A stretch of 51,710 bases of DNA from Ornithomonoglobus_A sp045612845 (GTDB lineage Bacteria; Bacillota; Clostridia; UBA1381): contig JAZKZV010000018.1 of NCBI GenBank assembly GCA_045612845.1, positions 1 through 51,710 of the forward strand. Direction: 5' to 3'. Under the pieces are notes generated by a model. The model saw only the letters and a program-made list of their open reading frames with translations, did no database searches and was not told the DNA's origin. Made by a program: the position numbers and the translations under genes. Numbering within the stretch: position 1 is the first letter of the stretch; each line of letters begins with the position of its first letter. Positions 39,565-48,092 of this stretch are shown piece by piece.

Positions 39565-40416
39565 ATGAGAAAAATTAAATCCCTATGGGGTACCATATTA
39601 CAGTTTTCTAAAAAATGTATAAAGGATGATGTGAGTGTTTATGCGGCACAGGCATCATTCTTTATGGTATTTTCTGTTATACCGTTTTTGATGTTGTTAC
39701 TTACATTGTTAAAGTATGTTATACCGCTTGATATGAGTAATGTAACATCGTTTATATATTTATATGTCCCCACGGAAATTGCGAGCTTTATTTCGTCAGT
39801 TGCAATGGAGATTTTTGATGAATCAACAATAAGTAGCAGTTCAACTTATTTTAGTGCAATAACTGCTCTGTGGCTGGCATCAAAGGGTATAACATCTTTG
39901 TACTTGGGTTTAAACCGTATTTATTCACCAAATAAAGTAACGGGGTATATAAGAACAAGAATAATATCGCTTTTTTATACAGTTATATTCATTCTTATAA
40001 TTATAGCGACATTGGCAGTTTTTGTTTTTGGCGAAAAGATAGAAAGACTTCTCATAATTTATATACCATGGATAGCACCAATAACCGATATTTTCATGAA
40101 ACTGAAAACATTGATTTTCATGGTTGTTTTAACACTTATGTTTGCATCATTCTATAAGTTTTTGCCAAGAACAGGGTTAACCTTTGTAAGACAACTGCCG
40201 GGAGCGGTTGTATCGGCACTTGGGTGGATTGGTTTTTCGTGGATATATTCTATATATATTAAATATTTCTCTAATTACAGTTATGTATATGGCTCGCTTA
40301 CCGCGGTTGTGCTTTTAATGTTGTGGTTGTATATATGCATGAATATATTCTTGGGCGGTGCAGAATTTAATAAGCTGCTCAGCGAAAAAAATATAAATAA
40401 ACAAAAGGGCGGGTGA
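39565..40416 (+). CDS. YihY/UPF0761 family inner membrane protein
   Basis: The 283-residue protein has six predicted membrane helices (starting near residues 30, 90, 135, 175, 210 and 240). Family marks are YAAQASFFMVFSVIPFLMLLLTLLKY near the N-terminus, ALWLASKGITSLYLGLNRIY, LPGAVVSALGWIGFSWIYSIYIKYFSNYSYVYGSLTAVVLLMLWLYI at the C-terminal end, with N and Y residues typical of YihY/BrkB. The old name 'ribonuclease BN' for this family is wrong. Its role is unknown. It starts 2 bases after the aminopeptidase stop. Confidence 0.94.
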   Translation: MRKIKSLWGTILQFSKKCIKDDVSVYAAQASFFMVFSVIPFLMLLLTLLKYVIPLDMSNVTSFIYLYVPTEIASFISSVAMEIFDESTISSSSTYFSAITALWLASKGITSLYLGLNRIYSPNKVTGYIRTRIISLFYTVIFILIIIATLAVFVFGEKIERLLIIYIPWIAPITDIFMKLKTLIFMVVLTLMFASFYKFLPRTGLTFVRQLPGAVVSALGWIGFSWIYSIYIKYFSNYSYVYGSLTAVVLLMLWLYICMNIFLGGAEFNKLLSEKNINKQKGG

Positions 40417-40423
40417 ATTACGA

Positions 40424-40549
40424 ATGACATCATTTTCGAGCTATATTTATTTAATATTTTCGTCTTCGTATGTGCTGTCATCTTTTTGTAAGTACAAGGC
40501 AAAAGATAAAAATGTACACGTAAACGGATATGGAGTGAATTTGATATAA
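40424..40549 (+). CDS. Possible small ORF coupled to the next gene
   Basis: A 41-residue frame MTSFSSYIYLIFSSSYVLSSFCKYK... starts 8 bases after the yihY stop, and its TAA overlaps the next ATG as TAATG. The first 22 residues are hydrophobic enough for one membrane segment. GGGCGGGTGA lies upstream as a possible ribosome binding site. Composition gives no family. The exact TAATG overlap is the only strong argument that it is translated; it could be a coupling leader. Confidence 0.3.
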   Translation: MTSFSSYIYLIFSSSYVLSSFCKYKAKDKNVHVNGYGVNLI

Positions 40550-41385
40550 TGAACGCAATACACACAATCTGGACTGCACCATTTTTTGCAAAAAACAATG
40601 GTGCATATTTTATAGAGGATTTTGAAATTCTTACAACAATTTTATCTGCAACGCAGTGGCGTAAAAATAATGGAAAAATAAAGCTTGTTGCAGACAAGTG
40701 CGCCATTGGATTTTATAAAGACACAGGTCTTATCGGAATATGGGACGAGGTTGAGGAATTAGAAATTGATAATAACATAAACCCAAAAATGTTCTGGGCG
40801 GCATCTAAACTGTATGCCCTAAAAAAGCAAAAAACACCTGTTGCAATATTAGATACTGATTTTATTGTGTGGGAAAGTGTTGATTTTGATGAAAATTTCG
40901 ATTGTGCCATTATCCACTTTGAAGATTTATACGAAGACATTTACCCTCAAAAAGAACATTTTAAAATGAGGGACACATATGTATGGAAAGACTTTGATTG
41001 GCAGCTTAAGGCGGCAAACACTGCTTTTTGTATATTTAAAAACCAGGACCTTGTTAAGATATATACCGATGAGGCGATTGAGTTTATAAAAAATGCAGAG
41101 GGCTGTGATGATTATTTAAGGTATATGGTATTTTGCGAGCAACGTCTGCTTCCCATGTGTGCAAAAGACGGTAATTTTAAAATACTGCCTATATCTTCGC
41201 AAAACAAGCTTTTTTCGGAGGACAATAAAAGTTTTACACATATATGGGGTATGAAGCAGCAAATGCGTGATGATGATAATTTAAGAGAAGATTTTTGCAA
41301 AAGGTGTATAGCAAGAATCATAAAAGAGTTTAGCGAATTAGAATATACACTTAAAGAAATTGATGTGCTAAAAAAATATTTTTAA
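40549..41385 (+). CDS. Glycosyltransferase-like protein (DUF6734-like)
   Basis: The 278-residue protein starts MNAIHTIWTAPFFAKNNGAYFIEDFEIL. The middle part has PVAILDTDFIVWESVDFDENFD, where DTD fits the metal/nucleotide-binding DxD of a GT-A glycosyltransferase, and KMFWAASKLYALKKQ before it. HIWGMKQQ and the C-terminal helical region complete the protein. It resembles a group of uncharacterised proteins in Bacteroidetes and Clostridia with this N-terminus, which I tentatively place near DUF6734. It has no membrane helix. The donor sugar and acceptor are unknown. It is followed by a strong bidirectional terminator. Confidence 0.65.
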   Translation: MNAIHTIWTAPFFAKNNGAYFIEDFEILTTILSATQWRKNNGKIKLVADKCAIGFYKDTGLIGIWDEVEELEIDNNINPKMFWAASKLYALKKQKTPVAILDTDFIVWESVDFDENFDCAIIHFEDLYEDIYPQKEHFKMRDTYVWKDFDWQLKAANTAFCIFKNQDLVKIYTDEAIEFIKNAEGCDDYLRYMVFCEQRLLPMCAKDGNFKILPISSQNKLFSEDNKSFTHIWGMKQQMRDDDNLREDFCKRCIARIIKEFSELEYTLKEIDVLKKYF

Positions 41386-41424
41386 AGAGGTACAGTTCAC
41401 ATTACATGAACTGTACCTCTTTAT
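41384..41424. terminator. Bidirectional terminator between the glycosyltransferase-like gene and argH
   Basis: AAAGAGGTACAGTTCA (41384-41399) pairs with TGAACTGTACCTCTTT (41407-41422), with A and T tracts on either side. Confidence 0.92.
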
Positions 41425-42810
41425 TTATCTGATATTTTTAATATACTTTTGCGCTGTTTCGATTGCTTTTTCAACAGTCTTCTTTGCGGGGCCGCCCACA
41501 ATTTTACGGTCGTTTACACAAGTTTCCATACTTATTGCATCGTATATATCCGATTCAATAATATCTGAGAAATCCTTGAATTCGTCCATGGATAAATCAT
41601 CAAGGGCAAGGTTATTTTCCAAAGCATAGAAAACCATTTTACCAACTACTGCATGTGCTTCTCTGAATGGCAGACCTTTTTTTACAAGATAGTCTGCAAC
41701 ATCTGTCGCATTTGTAAATCCGCCCTTTGAACCCTTTAGCATATTTTCTTTGTTTATCTTCATTGTTGCAATCATATCGCAAAATACAGGTAAGCAAAGT
41801 TTTACAGTATCCAAAGCATCAAATATAGGTTCTTTATCCTCTTGCATATCCTTGTTGTATGCAAGCGGAATACCCTTCATAGTAGTAAGAAGTCCCATAA
41901 GATGACCGTAAACTCTGCCTGTTTTTCCTCGTATGAGTTCTGCAACGTCAGGGTTTTTCTTCTGCGGCATTATTGATGAGCCGGTTGAGAAAGCGTCGTC
42001 CATTTCAACAAACGAAAACTCATGGCTCGACCATAGAATAAGCTCCTCGCAAAAACGAGAAAGATGCATCATAATCATCGAAAGACAACTTGCAAGCTCA
42101 ATAACAAAATCTCTGTCCGATACACCATCTAAGCTGTTCATTGTAACCTCATCAAAGCCAAGCTCGTGCATAACAAATTCACGGTCAAGATTATAAGTTG
42201 TTGCAGCAAGTGCACCTGAGCCTAATGGCATAACGCTTGTACGTTTTCTGCAATCGCAAAGACGTGAAAAATCGCGCTTAAACATTTCAAAATAAGCCAT
42301 TGTATGATGCGCAAAGGTTATAGGCTGTGCCTTTTGTAAATGTGTATAACCGGGCATAATAGTTTCGGTATTTTCCTTTGCTATCGATACAAGTACATCC
42401 ATAGCATGTATAAGCATTTCTAAAAGTTCCTCGGTTTCGTCAATGAGGTACATTCTTAAATCCAATGCAACCTGGTCGTTTCGGCTTCTGCCTGTATGCA
42501 GACGCTTGCCTGCCTCGCCGATACGGTCGGTAAGGATCTTTTCGATATTCATGTGAATATCTTCGGCATCAATCAAAAACTCTACATTACCGTTATTTAT
42601 GTCCTCTAATATATTTTTAAGCTCATTAACTATTTCATTGCTGTCTTCTTTTGAAATAATACCTTGTTTGCCAAGCATTTTTGCGTGTGCAATAGAGCCT
42701 CGTATATCTTGCTTGTACATTCTTTTGTCAAAGCGAATTGATGAGTTAAAATCATCAACCTTTTTGTCGGTACTCTTCTGGAAGCGTCCTCCCCATAGTT
42801 TTTCGGCCAT
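41425..42810 (-). CDS. argH: Argininosuccinate lyase
   Basis: ArgH splits argininosuccinate into arginine and fumarate, the last step of arginine synthesis. The 461-residue protein starts MAEKLWGGRFQKSTD. It has HTGRSRNDQVALDLRMYL (about 106-123), PGYTHLQKAQPITFAHH and the fumarase/aspartase signature GSSIMPQKKNPD (about 275-286) with the catalytic Ser loop. Length and motifs are complete. It lies 67 bases downstream of argG, with a terminator-like hairpin in between and AAGGAGA before its ATG. Confidence 0.98.
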   Translation of the reverse strand: MAEKLWGGRFQKSTDKKVDDFNSSIRFDKRMYKQDIRGSIAHAKMLGKQGIISKEDSNEIVNELKNILEDINNGNVEFLIDAEDIHMNIEKILTDRIGEAGKRLHTGRSRNDQVALDLRMYLIDETEELLEMLIHAMDVLVSIAKENTETIMPGYTHLQKAQPITFAHHTMAYFEMFKRDFSRLCDCRKRTSVMPLGSGALAATTYNLDREFVMHELGFDEVTMNSLDGVSDRDFVIELASCLSMIMMHLSRFCEELILWSSHEFSFVEMDDAFSTGSSIMPQKKNPDVAELIRGKTGRVYGHLMGLLTTMKGIPLAYNKDMQEDKEPIFDALDTVKLCLPVFCDMIATMKINKENMLKGSKGGFTNATDVADYLVKKGLPFREAHAVVGKMVFYALENNLALDDLSMDEFKDFSDIIESDIYDAISMETCVNDRKIVGGPAKKTVEKAIETAQKYIKNIR

Positions 42811-42831
42811 TTGTATCTCTCCTTAAAGAAA

Positions 42832-42866
42832 AATAGCGAAGCGATTGTTTTTTAATCGCTTCGCCT
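42832..42866 (-). terminator. Terminator-like hairpin between argG and argH
   Basis: GCGAAGCGATT (42836-42846) pairs with AATCGCTTCGC (42854-42864). On the minus strand TATTTTTC follows the stem, so it should terminate or attenuate transcription from argG into argH. Confidence 0.8.
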
Positions 42867-42877
42867 GAAAATCATTC

Positions 42878-44095
42878 TCAATCCATTCCGTTTTCTTTCT
42901 TCATTAGTGCTCTTACTGTCAAAGGCAGACCAAACAGGTTGATAAAGCCCTCTGCATCTGCGTGGCTGTAAAGCTCTTTACTGTCCCCGAAAGAAGCGAT
43001 ATTCTCGTTATAAAGTGAATATGGTGATGTTGTACCTGCAGGAGTTGCATTACCCTTGTATAGCTTAATTTTAACGTCCCCGGTAACTGTTTGTGCCATA
43101 GAATCAAACATTGCAGATAAAGCTTCTCTTAGCGGTGTAAACCACTTTCCGTCATATACCAATTCTGAGAACTTTATAGCTGCCTGACGCTTGAAAGATT
43201 GTGTGTCCCTGTCAAGGCAAAGATATTCAAGTTCCTGAATTGCAGTATAAAGAATTGTACCGCCCGGAGTCTCATAAACACCTCTCGACTTCATACCAAC
43301 AAGTCTGTCCTCGCAGATGTCTGCAATGCCTATACCGTGCTTTCCGCCAAGTGCGTTTAGTTTTTCTACAAGCTCAACTGCTTTCATTTTCTTTCCGTCA
43401 AGAGCAACGGGAACACCTTTATTAAAGCTTATTGTAACATACTCAGCCTCATCAGGAGCTTGTTGTGGTGAAACACCAAGCTTTAACAAGCTATCAAGCT
43501 GAGGTTCGTTTGCAGGGTCTTCAAGGTCCATGCCCTCATGGCTGATGTGCCAGATGTTTCTGTCGCGTGAATATAAGTCCTTTTTAGTAACAGGTATTTC
43601 TATGTTATGAGCCTCTGCATAGTCAACTGCATCTTCTCTTGATTTAATATCCCAAATTCTCCATGGAGCTATTATTTTAAGAGATGGGTCAAGTGCTTTT
43701 ATTGTAAGCTCAAATCTTACCTGGTCATTACCTTTACCTGTTGCACCGTGGCATATTGCAGTAGCACCCTCTTTGTGTGCAATCTCAACCAATCTTTTTG
43801 CAATTATTGGTCTTGCATGAGATGTACCTAAAAGATACTTGCCCTCGTATACCGCACCTGCTTTTAGTGTTGGGAATATGTAATCTTCTACGTATTCGTC
43901 TTTCAAATCTTCAATATAAAGCTTAGAAGCACCGGCTTTTTTTGCTCTTTCGTCAAGACCATCTGTTTCCTTGCCCTGACCAACATCACCGCAAACTGCG
44001 ATTACCTCATAGTCATAGTTTTCTTTAAGCCACGGAATTATGATTGATGTATCAAGACCGCCGCTGTAGGCTAAAACAACTTTTTCCTTTGCCAT
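42878..44095 (-). CDS. argG: Argininosuccinate synthase
   Basis: ArgG joins citrulline and aspartate using ATP. The 405-residue protein has the PP-loop AYSGGLDTSIIIPWL (9-23), EVIAVCGDVGQGKE, GTSHARPIIAKRLVEIA, CHGATGKGNDQVRFE and GMKSRGVYETPGGTIL. It is full length. The promoter at 44169-44197 leaves a leader of about 65 bases. I could not find a convincing ArgR box. The first enzymes of arginine synthesis are not in the window. Confidence 0.98.
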   Translation of the reverse strand: MAKEKVVLAYSGGLDTSIIIPWLKENYDYEVIAVCGDVGQGKETDGLDERAKKAGASKLYIEDLKDEYVEDYIFPTLKAGAVYEGKYLLGTSHARPIIAKRLVEIAHKEGATAICHGATGKGNDQVRFELTIKALDPSLKIIAPWRIWDIKSREDAVDYAEAHNIEIPVTKKDLYSRDRNIWHISHEGMDLEDPANEPQLDSLLKLGVSPQQAPDEAEYVTISFNKGVPVALDGKKMKAVELVEKLNALGGKHGIGIADICEDRLVGMKSRGVYETPGGTILYTAIQELEYLCLDRDTQSFKRQAAIKFSELVYDGKWFTPLREALSAMFDSMAQTVTGDVKIKLYKGNATPAGTTSPYSLYNENIASFGDSKELYSHADAEGFINLFGLPLTVRALMKKENGMD

Positions 44096-44168
44096 ACTTG
44101 AAATTCCTCCTCATTTATAGTAAAATATATGTAATAGCTGTAAAACATATACAGTTATATCTTTTAAT

Positions 44169-44197
44169 ATTATACAACAAAATTTATTATTATGCAA
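44169..44197 (-). promoter_or_regulatory. Promoter of argG
   Basis: On the minus strand TTGCAT (44197-44192) and TATAAT (44174-44169) have a 17-base spacer. Confidence 0.82.
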
Positions 44198-44247
44198 TAG
44201 TTATTACCAATAAAAATAAAAATATATACGAAAGGATTTTATAAAGA

Positions 44248-44751
44248 ATGATTATAATTGGAGTAGACCCCGGCTATGCAATAGTGGGAATTGGTGTTAT
44301 AGAATATGTCGGAAACAAGTTCAGGACACTTGAATATAATGCAATAACAACCCCCTCAACAATGCCGACTGTTGAAAGATTAAAAAAGATATATACCGAC
44401 ATGACGGGATATATCGAAAAATACAAACCCGATGCAATAGCAATAGAGGAGCTGTTTTTTAATTCAAACCAAAAAACTGCCATAAATGTTGCACAGGCGC
44501 GGGGAGTGCTTTTGGTATGCGGCGCAAATGCCAATGTACCGATTTTCGAATATACACCATTGCAGGTAAAACAGGCGGTAACAGGATACGGACGTGCAGA
44601 AAAAGCGCAGATACAACAAATGGTTAAAATGATGCTCGGACTAAATGTTATACCAAAGCCTGATGATGCAGCAGACGCACTTGCAATAGCAATATGCCAC
44701 GCACATTCAAATAAGATGAATAATATATTAGGAACAAACGGAGTGAAATAG
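44248..44751 (+). CDS. ruvC: Crossover junction endodeoxyribonuclease RuvC
   Basis: RuvC resolves Holliday junctions. The 167-residue protein has the four acidic residues of the RNase H-like active site: D7 (GVDPGY), E67/E68 (AIEELFF), and D140 and D143 in PKPDDAADALAIAICHAH. NVAQARGVLL is also typical. RuvA and RuvB, often encoded next to it, are absent; it is a single gene flanked by argG and repeats. AAAGGA lies about 11 bases before the ATG, a slightly long spacer. Confidence 0.97.
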   Translation: MIIIGVDPGYAIVGIGVIEYVGNKFRTLEYNAITTPSTMPTVERLKKIYTDMTGYIEKYKPDAIAIEELFFNSNQKTAINVAQARGVLLVCGANANVPIFEYTPLQVKQAVTGYGRAEKAQIQQMVKMMLGLNVIPKPDDAADALAIAICHAHSNKMNNILGTNGVK

Positions 44752-44764
44752 TGGACTGCTACTT

Positions 44765-44792
44765 TGTAGGGACTGGCGCCCCCGACGGTCCG
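44765..44792. repeat. TGTAGGG palindromic repeat, copy 3
   Basis: TTGTAGGGACTGGCG...GACGGTCCG, with GGACTG facing CGGTCC (one mismatch). It lies 14 bases after the ruvC stop. Confidence 0.75.
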
Positions 44793-44814
44793 TTATGCCA
44801 CATAATTCCACATA

Positions 44815-44844
44815 AAAAAGGCTCAACAATATGTTGAGCCTTTT
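44815..44844. terminator. Bidirectional terminator between ruvC and typA
   Basis: AAAAGGCTCAACA pairs with TGTTGAGCCTTTT around AT, with A and T runs on both sides. Confidence 0.9.
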
Positions 44845-44845
44845 G

Positions 44846-44876
44846 TTGTAGGGTTTGGCGGTTTCCAACAAACCGC
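44846..44876. repeat. TGTAGGG repeat, degenerate copy 4
   Basis: TTGTAGGGTTTGGCGG...CAAACCGC: the TTGTAGGG start and GGCG are kept but the stem bases differ, with GGTTTG now pairing CAAACC, a compensatory change. It touches the typA stop codon. Confidence 0.6.
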
Positions 44877-44877
44877 A

Positions 44878-46701
44878 TTATTTCACATTTCTTGCTTTTG
44901 CTCTTAAATCTGTTTTTAAAATTCTCTTTCTCATTCTCAAATGATTTGGTGTAACCTCCAAAAGCTCATCGTCGGCAATAAAGTCAAGGCATTGTTCTAA
45001 GCTCAAATCCTTTGGGGGTGTGAGTTTTAGCGCATCATCGGAGCCTGAGGCTCTTGTATTTGTTGCGTGCTTTCTTTTGCACACATTTATTACAATGTCT
45101 TCTAATCTTGCATTTTCGCCGACAATCATGCCCTCGTAGACCTTAACACCGGGACCAATAAATAAGTTTCCGCGCTCCTGTGCATTATAAAGTCCGTATG
45201 TTATAGACTCTCCGTCCTCCCATGCAATGATTGCTCCTCTTGTTCTTCCTATAAAGTCGCCCTTATATGGCTCATATCCGCACAGAATACTATTTACTAT
45301 CGCAGTGCCCTTTGTGGCAGTCATAAGCTCGTTTCTGAAACCTATAAGTCCGCGTGATGGGATTTTAAATTCAAGTCTTGTATAATTCTGGGCAGTGGGG
45401 GACATATTTGTCATTTCGCCTTTTCTTTGAATAACTCCGTCCATAACAGTACCTGTATACTCATCGGGAACGTCTATTGTTAAATCTTCTATAGGCTCGC
45501 AAAGCTGTCCGTCGATATGCTTGTAGATAACAACGGGATTGGATACCTGAAATTCATATCCCTCACGTCGCATATTTTCTATCAGTACGGAAAGATGTAA
45601 TTCACCTCTGCCCGAAACAGTAAATGCCTCTGTGGTGTCAGTTTCCTCAACTCTTAGAGCAACATTTGAGTCGAGTTCTCTAAATAGTCTTTCGCGAAGT
45701 TGTCTTGATGTAACAAACTTTCCGTCCTGACCTGCAAATGGAGAGTCATTTACACTAAATGTCATAGAAAGCACAGGCTCATCAATCTTAACAAAAGGTA
45801 AAGGCTCGGGAGCTTGTGTATCGCAAATTGTCTCACCTATATTTATATCTGCAATTCCCGAAATTGCCACAACATCACCGGCACCAACTTCGTCAGTAAC
45901 AGTTTTGTTAAGTCCCTCAAATGTGTATAATTTAACCGCCTTGCTTCGAGTAACCTTTCCATCAGCCTTACATATTGCAAGTGGCATATTGGTTGTGATT
46001 TTTCCTCTCTGGATTTTACCTACTGCAATTCTTCCGGTATATTCGTCGTAATCTATATTTGATACAAGCATCTGGAATGGTGCATCGTCCTCGCATTTCG
46101 GACACGGAATGGAGTTTACAATAAGCTCAAAAAGCTCTGTCAAATCGGAATTTGGCTTTTCGGGATTGTATTCGGCAGTTGCCCAGCCATCACGTCCTGA
46201 TGCGTAAATTACGGGGGTATCAAGTTGTTCTTCTGTTGCACCCAAATCTATAAACAATTCCAAAACTTCATCTACCACTTCATACGGACGTGCATTTGGT
46301 CGGTCAACCTTGTTTACAACTATAATAGGTTGAAGATTAAGCGCAAATGCCTTTGATAAAACAAATCTTGTCTGTGGCATGCAACCCTCAAAAGCATCAA
46401 CCAGAAGCAAAACCCCGTCAACCATCTCAAGACCGCGTTCTACCTCGCCGCCGAAGTCTGCATGCCCCGGTGTATCAATAATATTTATTTTTGTGCCTTT
46501 GTAGTTCAGTGAGGTGTTCTTTGCCAAAATAGTGATTCCACGCTCCTTTTCGAGATCGTTGGAGTCCATAACACGCTCGTCTACAACTTCGTTTTCCCTG
46601 AACGTTCCGCATTGTGAAAGCATTGCATCAACAAGAGTGGTTTTACCATGGTCAACGTGCGCTATTATTGCTATATTTCGTATATTTTCTCTGCTTATCA
46701 T
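44878..46701 (-). CDS. typA: Ribosome-associated GTPase TypA/BipA
   Basis: TypA is a translational GTPase of the EF-G/LepA family that aids ribosome assembly and stress growth. The 607-residue protein has G1 AHVDHGKTT, G2 ERGITI, G3 DTPGHADF and G4 NKVDR, domain II (about 200-300), domains III and V (SGRGELHLSVLIENMRREGYE), and the TypA-specific C-terminal domain (RKHATNTRASGSDDALKL). GGGAG with an 8-base spacer selects ATG 46701 (MISRENIRNIAIIAHVD); a longer frame to 46719 lacks a ribosome binding site. It is monocistronic with a promoter at 46737-46765. Confidence 0.98.
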   Translation of the reverse strand: MISRENIRNIAIIAHVDHGKTTLVDAMLSQCGTFRENEVVDERVMDSNDLEKERGITILAKNTSLNYKGTKINIIDTPGHADFGGEVERGLEMVDGVLLLVDAFEGCMPQTRFVLSKAFALNLQPIIVVNKVDRPNARPYEVVDEVLELFIDLGATEEQLDTPVIYASGRDGWATAEYNPEKPNSDLTELFELIVNSIPCPKCEDDAPFQMLVSNIDYDEYTGRIAVGKIQRGKITTNMPLAICKADGKVTRSKAVKLYTFEGLNKTVTDEVGAGDVVAISGIADINIGETICDTQAPEPLPFVKIDEPVLSMTFSVNDSPFAGQDGKFVTSRQLRERLFRELDSNVALRVEETDTTEAFTVSGRGELHLSVLIENMRREGYEFQVSNPVVIYKHIDGQLCEPIEDLTIDVPDEYTGTVMDGVIQRKGEMTNMSPTAQNYTRLEFKIPSRGLIGFRNELMTATKGTAIVNSILCGYEPYKGDFIGRTRGAIIAWEDGESITYGLYNAQERGNLFIGPGVKVYEGMIVGENARLEDIVINVCKRKHATNTRASGSDDALKLTPPKDLSLEQCLDFIADDELLEVTPNHLRMRKRILKTDLRAKARNVK

Positions 46702-46736
46702 TAAGTAAGCTCCCTTCAAACTGTAAAATCTATTTA

Positions 46737-46765
46737 ATTATACACTTATATTTCCCTAAATACAA
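46737..46765 (-). promoter_or_regulatory. Promoter of typA
   Basis: On the minus strand TTGTAT (46765-46760) and TATAAT (46742-46737) have a 17-base spacer. Confidence 0.75.
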
Positions 46766-46849
46766 TATTTTTTTACAAAAAACAGTAATATGTACAAAAC
46801 AATTTCCTATGAAAGTATGTAATTGGTGGTTTTTTGTATAATAATATAA

Positions 46850-46880
46850 AAAATGGGGTGTTGAGTTAATCAACACCCGT
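46850..46880 (-). terminator. Terminator of the SCP2-domain gene
   Basis: GGGTGTTGA (46856-46864) pairs with TCAACACCC (46870-46878); on the minus strand ATTTTTT follows. Confidence 0.88.
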
Positions 46881-46889
46881 TTTAATAAT

Positions 46890-47258
46890 TTATTTCTTTT
46901 TTGTAGTAGTTTTTGTTTTTGGGGCTGCAGTTGCGGGTGGCTTTATTGAATTTTTAAAAGCCTCGAATTTATCTAAATTGCCTGCTACGGTTGCCTCGCC
47001 ACTCTCTATTGCTTTATCAAAGGATGATTTTGAGTCCAATATGGCGTAAAGTGATTTTCTTGTTATGTCAATTACTACGTCATTATCCTTGTAGTCGTAA
47101 GGCTCTACATATAGCGTGTTGGATTTGACCTCTGCATAAAATGTTCCGCAGGAATCTTCGTCTGTCAACGTAACCTGAATTGCCATATCATCCAAAACGG
47201 TTGCATCAACATTTTCGAATTTTGTTTTTAAACGTTTAAATGCTGTTTCGAAAGTCAT
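46890..47258 (-). CDS. SCP2 sterol-binding-domain protein
   Basis: The 122-residue protein has an SCP2-like lipid-binding fold (1-105): MTFETAFKRLKTKFENVD, MAIQVTLTDEDSCGTFYAEVKSNTLYVEP, DVVIDITRKSLYAILDSKSSFDKAIESGEATVAGNLDKFEAF. The last segment, with 'G...v.Gn...f..f', is the family signature. A Pro/Ala/Lys tail (KPPATAAPKTKTTTKKK) follows, which could bind nucleic acid or the membrane surface. The ligand in bacteria is unknown. It has its own promoter and terminator. Confidence 0.88.
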   Translation of the reverse strand: MTFETAFKRLKTKFENVDATVLDDMAIQVTLTDEDSCGTFYAEVKSNTLYVEPYDYKDNDVVIDITRKSLYAILDSKSSFDKAIESGEATVAGNLDKFEAFKNSIKPPATAAPKTKTTTKKK

Positions 47259-47305
47259 TTGTATATCCTCCCTTATTTATAAATTATTGCATTTTTGTGC
47301 TATTT

Positions 47306-47334
47306 ATAATATTCTATGATTAAATTAAGTACAA
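47306..47334 (-). promoter_or_regulatory. Promoter of the SCP2-domain gene
   Basis: On the minus strand TTGTAC (47334-47329) and TATTAT (47311-47306) have a 17-base spacer. Confidence 0.7.
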
Positions 47335-47354
47335 TATGCAATATTTTAAACTTC

Positions 47355-48092
47355 TCAATTCGAAAAAGTGCTGCAGTATTTTTTTATAACGTACTCATTT
47401 GCGGTATTTTCCATTGTATCATCAAGAGGTGCAAGTGAATCGAAATCATTGTATTTTCTCTTTAATGCACAGGTAAGAACATAATCGCAAAGTTCAGGAT
47501 TTTTGGGGAAAAGCGGTCCGTGAAGATTTGTTGCAACAACATTCTTATAAACAACACCCTCATAATCGCCATTATCGTTATTGCCTTTTCCAAAAACAAC
47601 TTTGCCAAGCGGTGTGTGGTTGTTTATAAATGTTCTTCCACTATGATTTTCAAATCCCACAATGGGTGTTTTTACAAAATCTGACTCTAAAACAACATTG
47701 TTTATAATTCTTTTGCTGTCATATTCGGTGTAAATATCAAGTATTCCCAAACCCTCGATGTTATCGTCCTCAATTTTAAAATATTTACCTAAAAGCGGAT
47801 ATGCTCCGCAAACTGCAACAAGTACACCATCATTTTCTGCGTATGTTTTTATTTCGTCTTTGTATTGTATAAGCTTTTGGCAGGCTATCTTTTCTTCTCT
47901 GTCGCTTCCGCCACCAATAAATAATATATCAACATCACTAAGGTCCGGGGCGTTGTCGCTATCGCTTGTGAGTGTATTGTATTCTACATCAATGCCACGC
48001 CACATAAGACGTTTTTTCAGGCTTTCTATATTACCCTTGTCGCCATACATATTGAGCAAATCAGGGTATAGGTGAAGTATGTTAATTTTCAT
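47355..48092 (-). CDS. gatD: Lipid II isoglutaminyl synthase, glutaminase subunit GatD
   Basis: GatD releases ammonia from glutamine for MurT, which amidates D-Glu of lipid II to D-isoglutamine. The 245-residue class I glutamine amidotransferase (CobB/CobQ-like) has nucleophile C95 in VAVCGAYPLLG and H191 in ATNLHGPLFPKNPEL. ILFIGGGSDREE near residue 57 and GFENHSGRT near residue 146 are family features. Its start overlaps the murT stop by 11 bases, as expected for two subunits of one enzyme. Confidence 0.96.
   Translation of the reverse strand: MKINILHLYPDLLNMYGDKGNIESLKKRLMWRGIDVEYNTLTSDSDNAPDLSDVDILFIGGGSDREEKIACQKLIQYKDEIKTYAENDGVLVAVCGAYPLLGKYFKIEDDNIEGLGILDIYTEYDSKRIINNVVLESDFVKTPIVGFENHSGRTFINNHTPLGKVVFGKGNNDNGDYEGVVYKNVVATNLHGPLFPKNPELCDYVLTCALKRKYNDFDSLAPLDDTMENTANEYVIKKYCSTFSN

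Noticed and set aside
39565..40416. Ribonuclease BN
   Set aside because: This is an old misannotation of the YihY/BrkB membrane family; the real tRNA 3' nuclease here is RNase Z at 15340-16248.
44096..44247. ArgR operator in front of argG
   Set aside because: AT-rich sequence gives loose partial matches only; none is symmetric enough to report.
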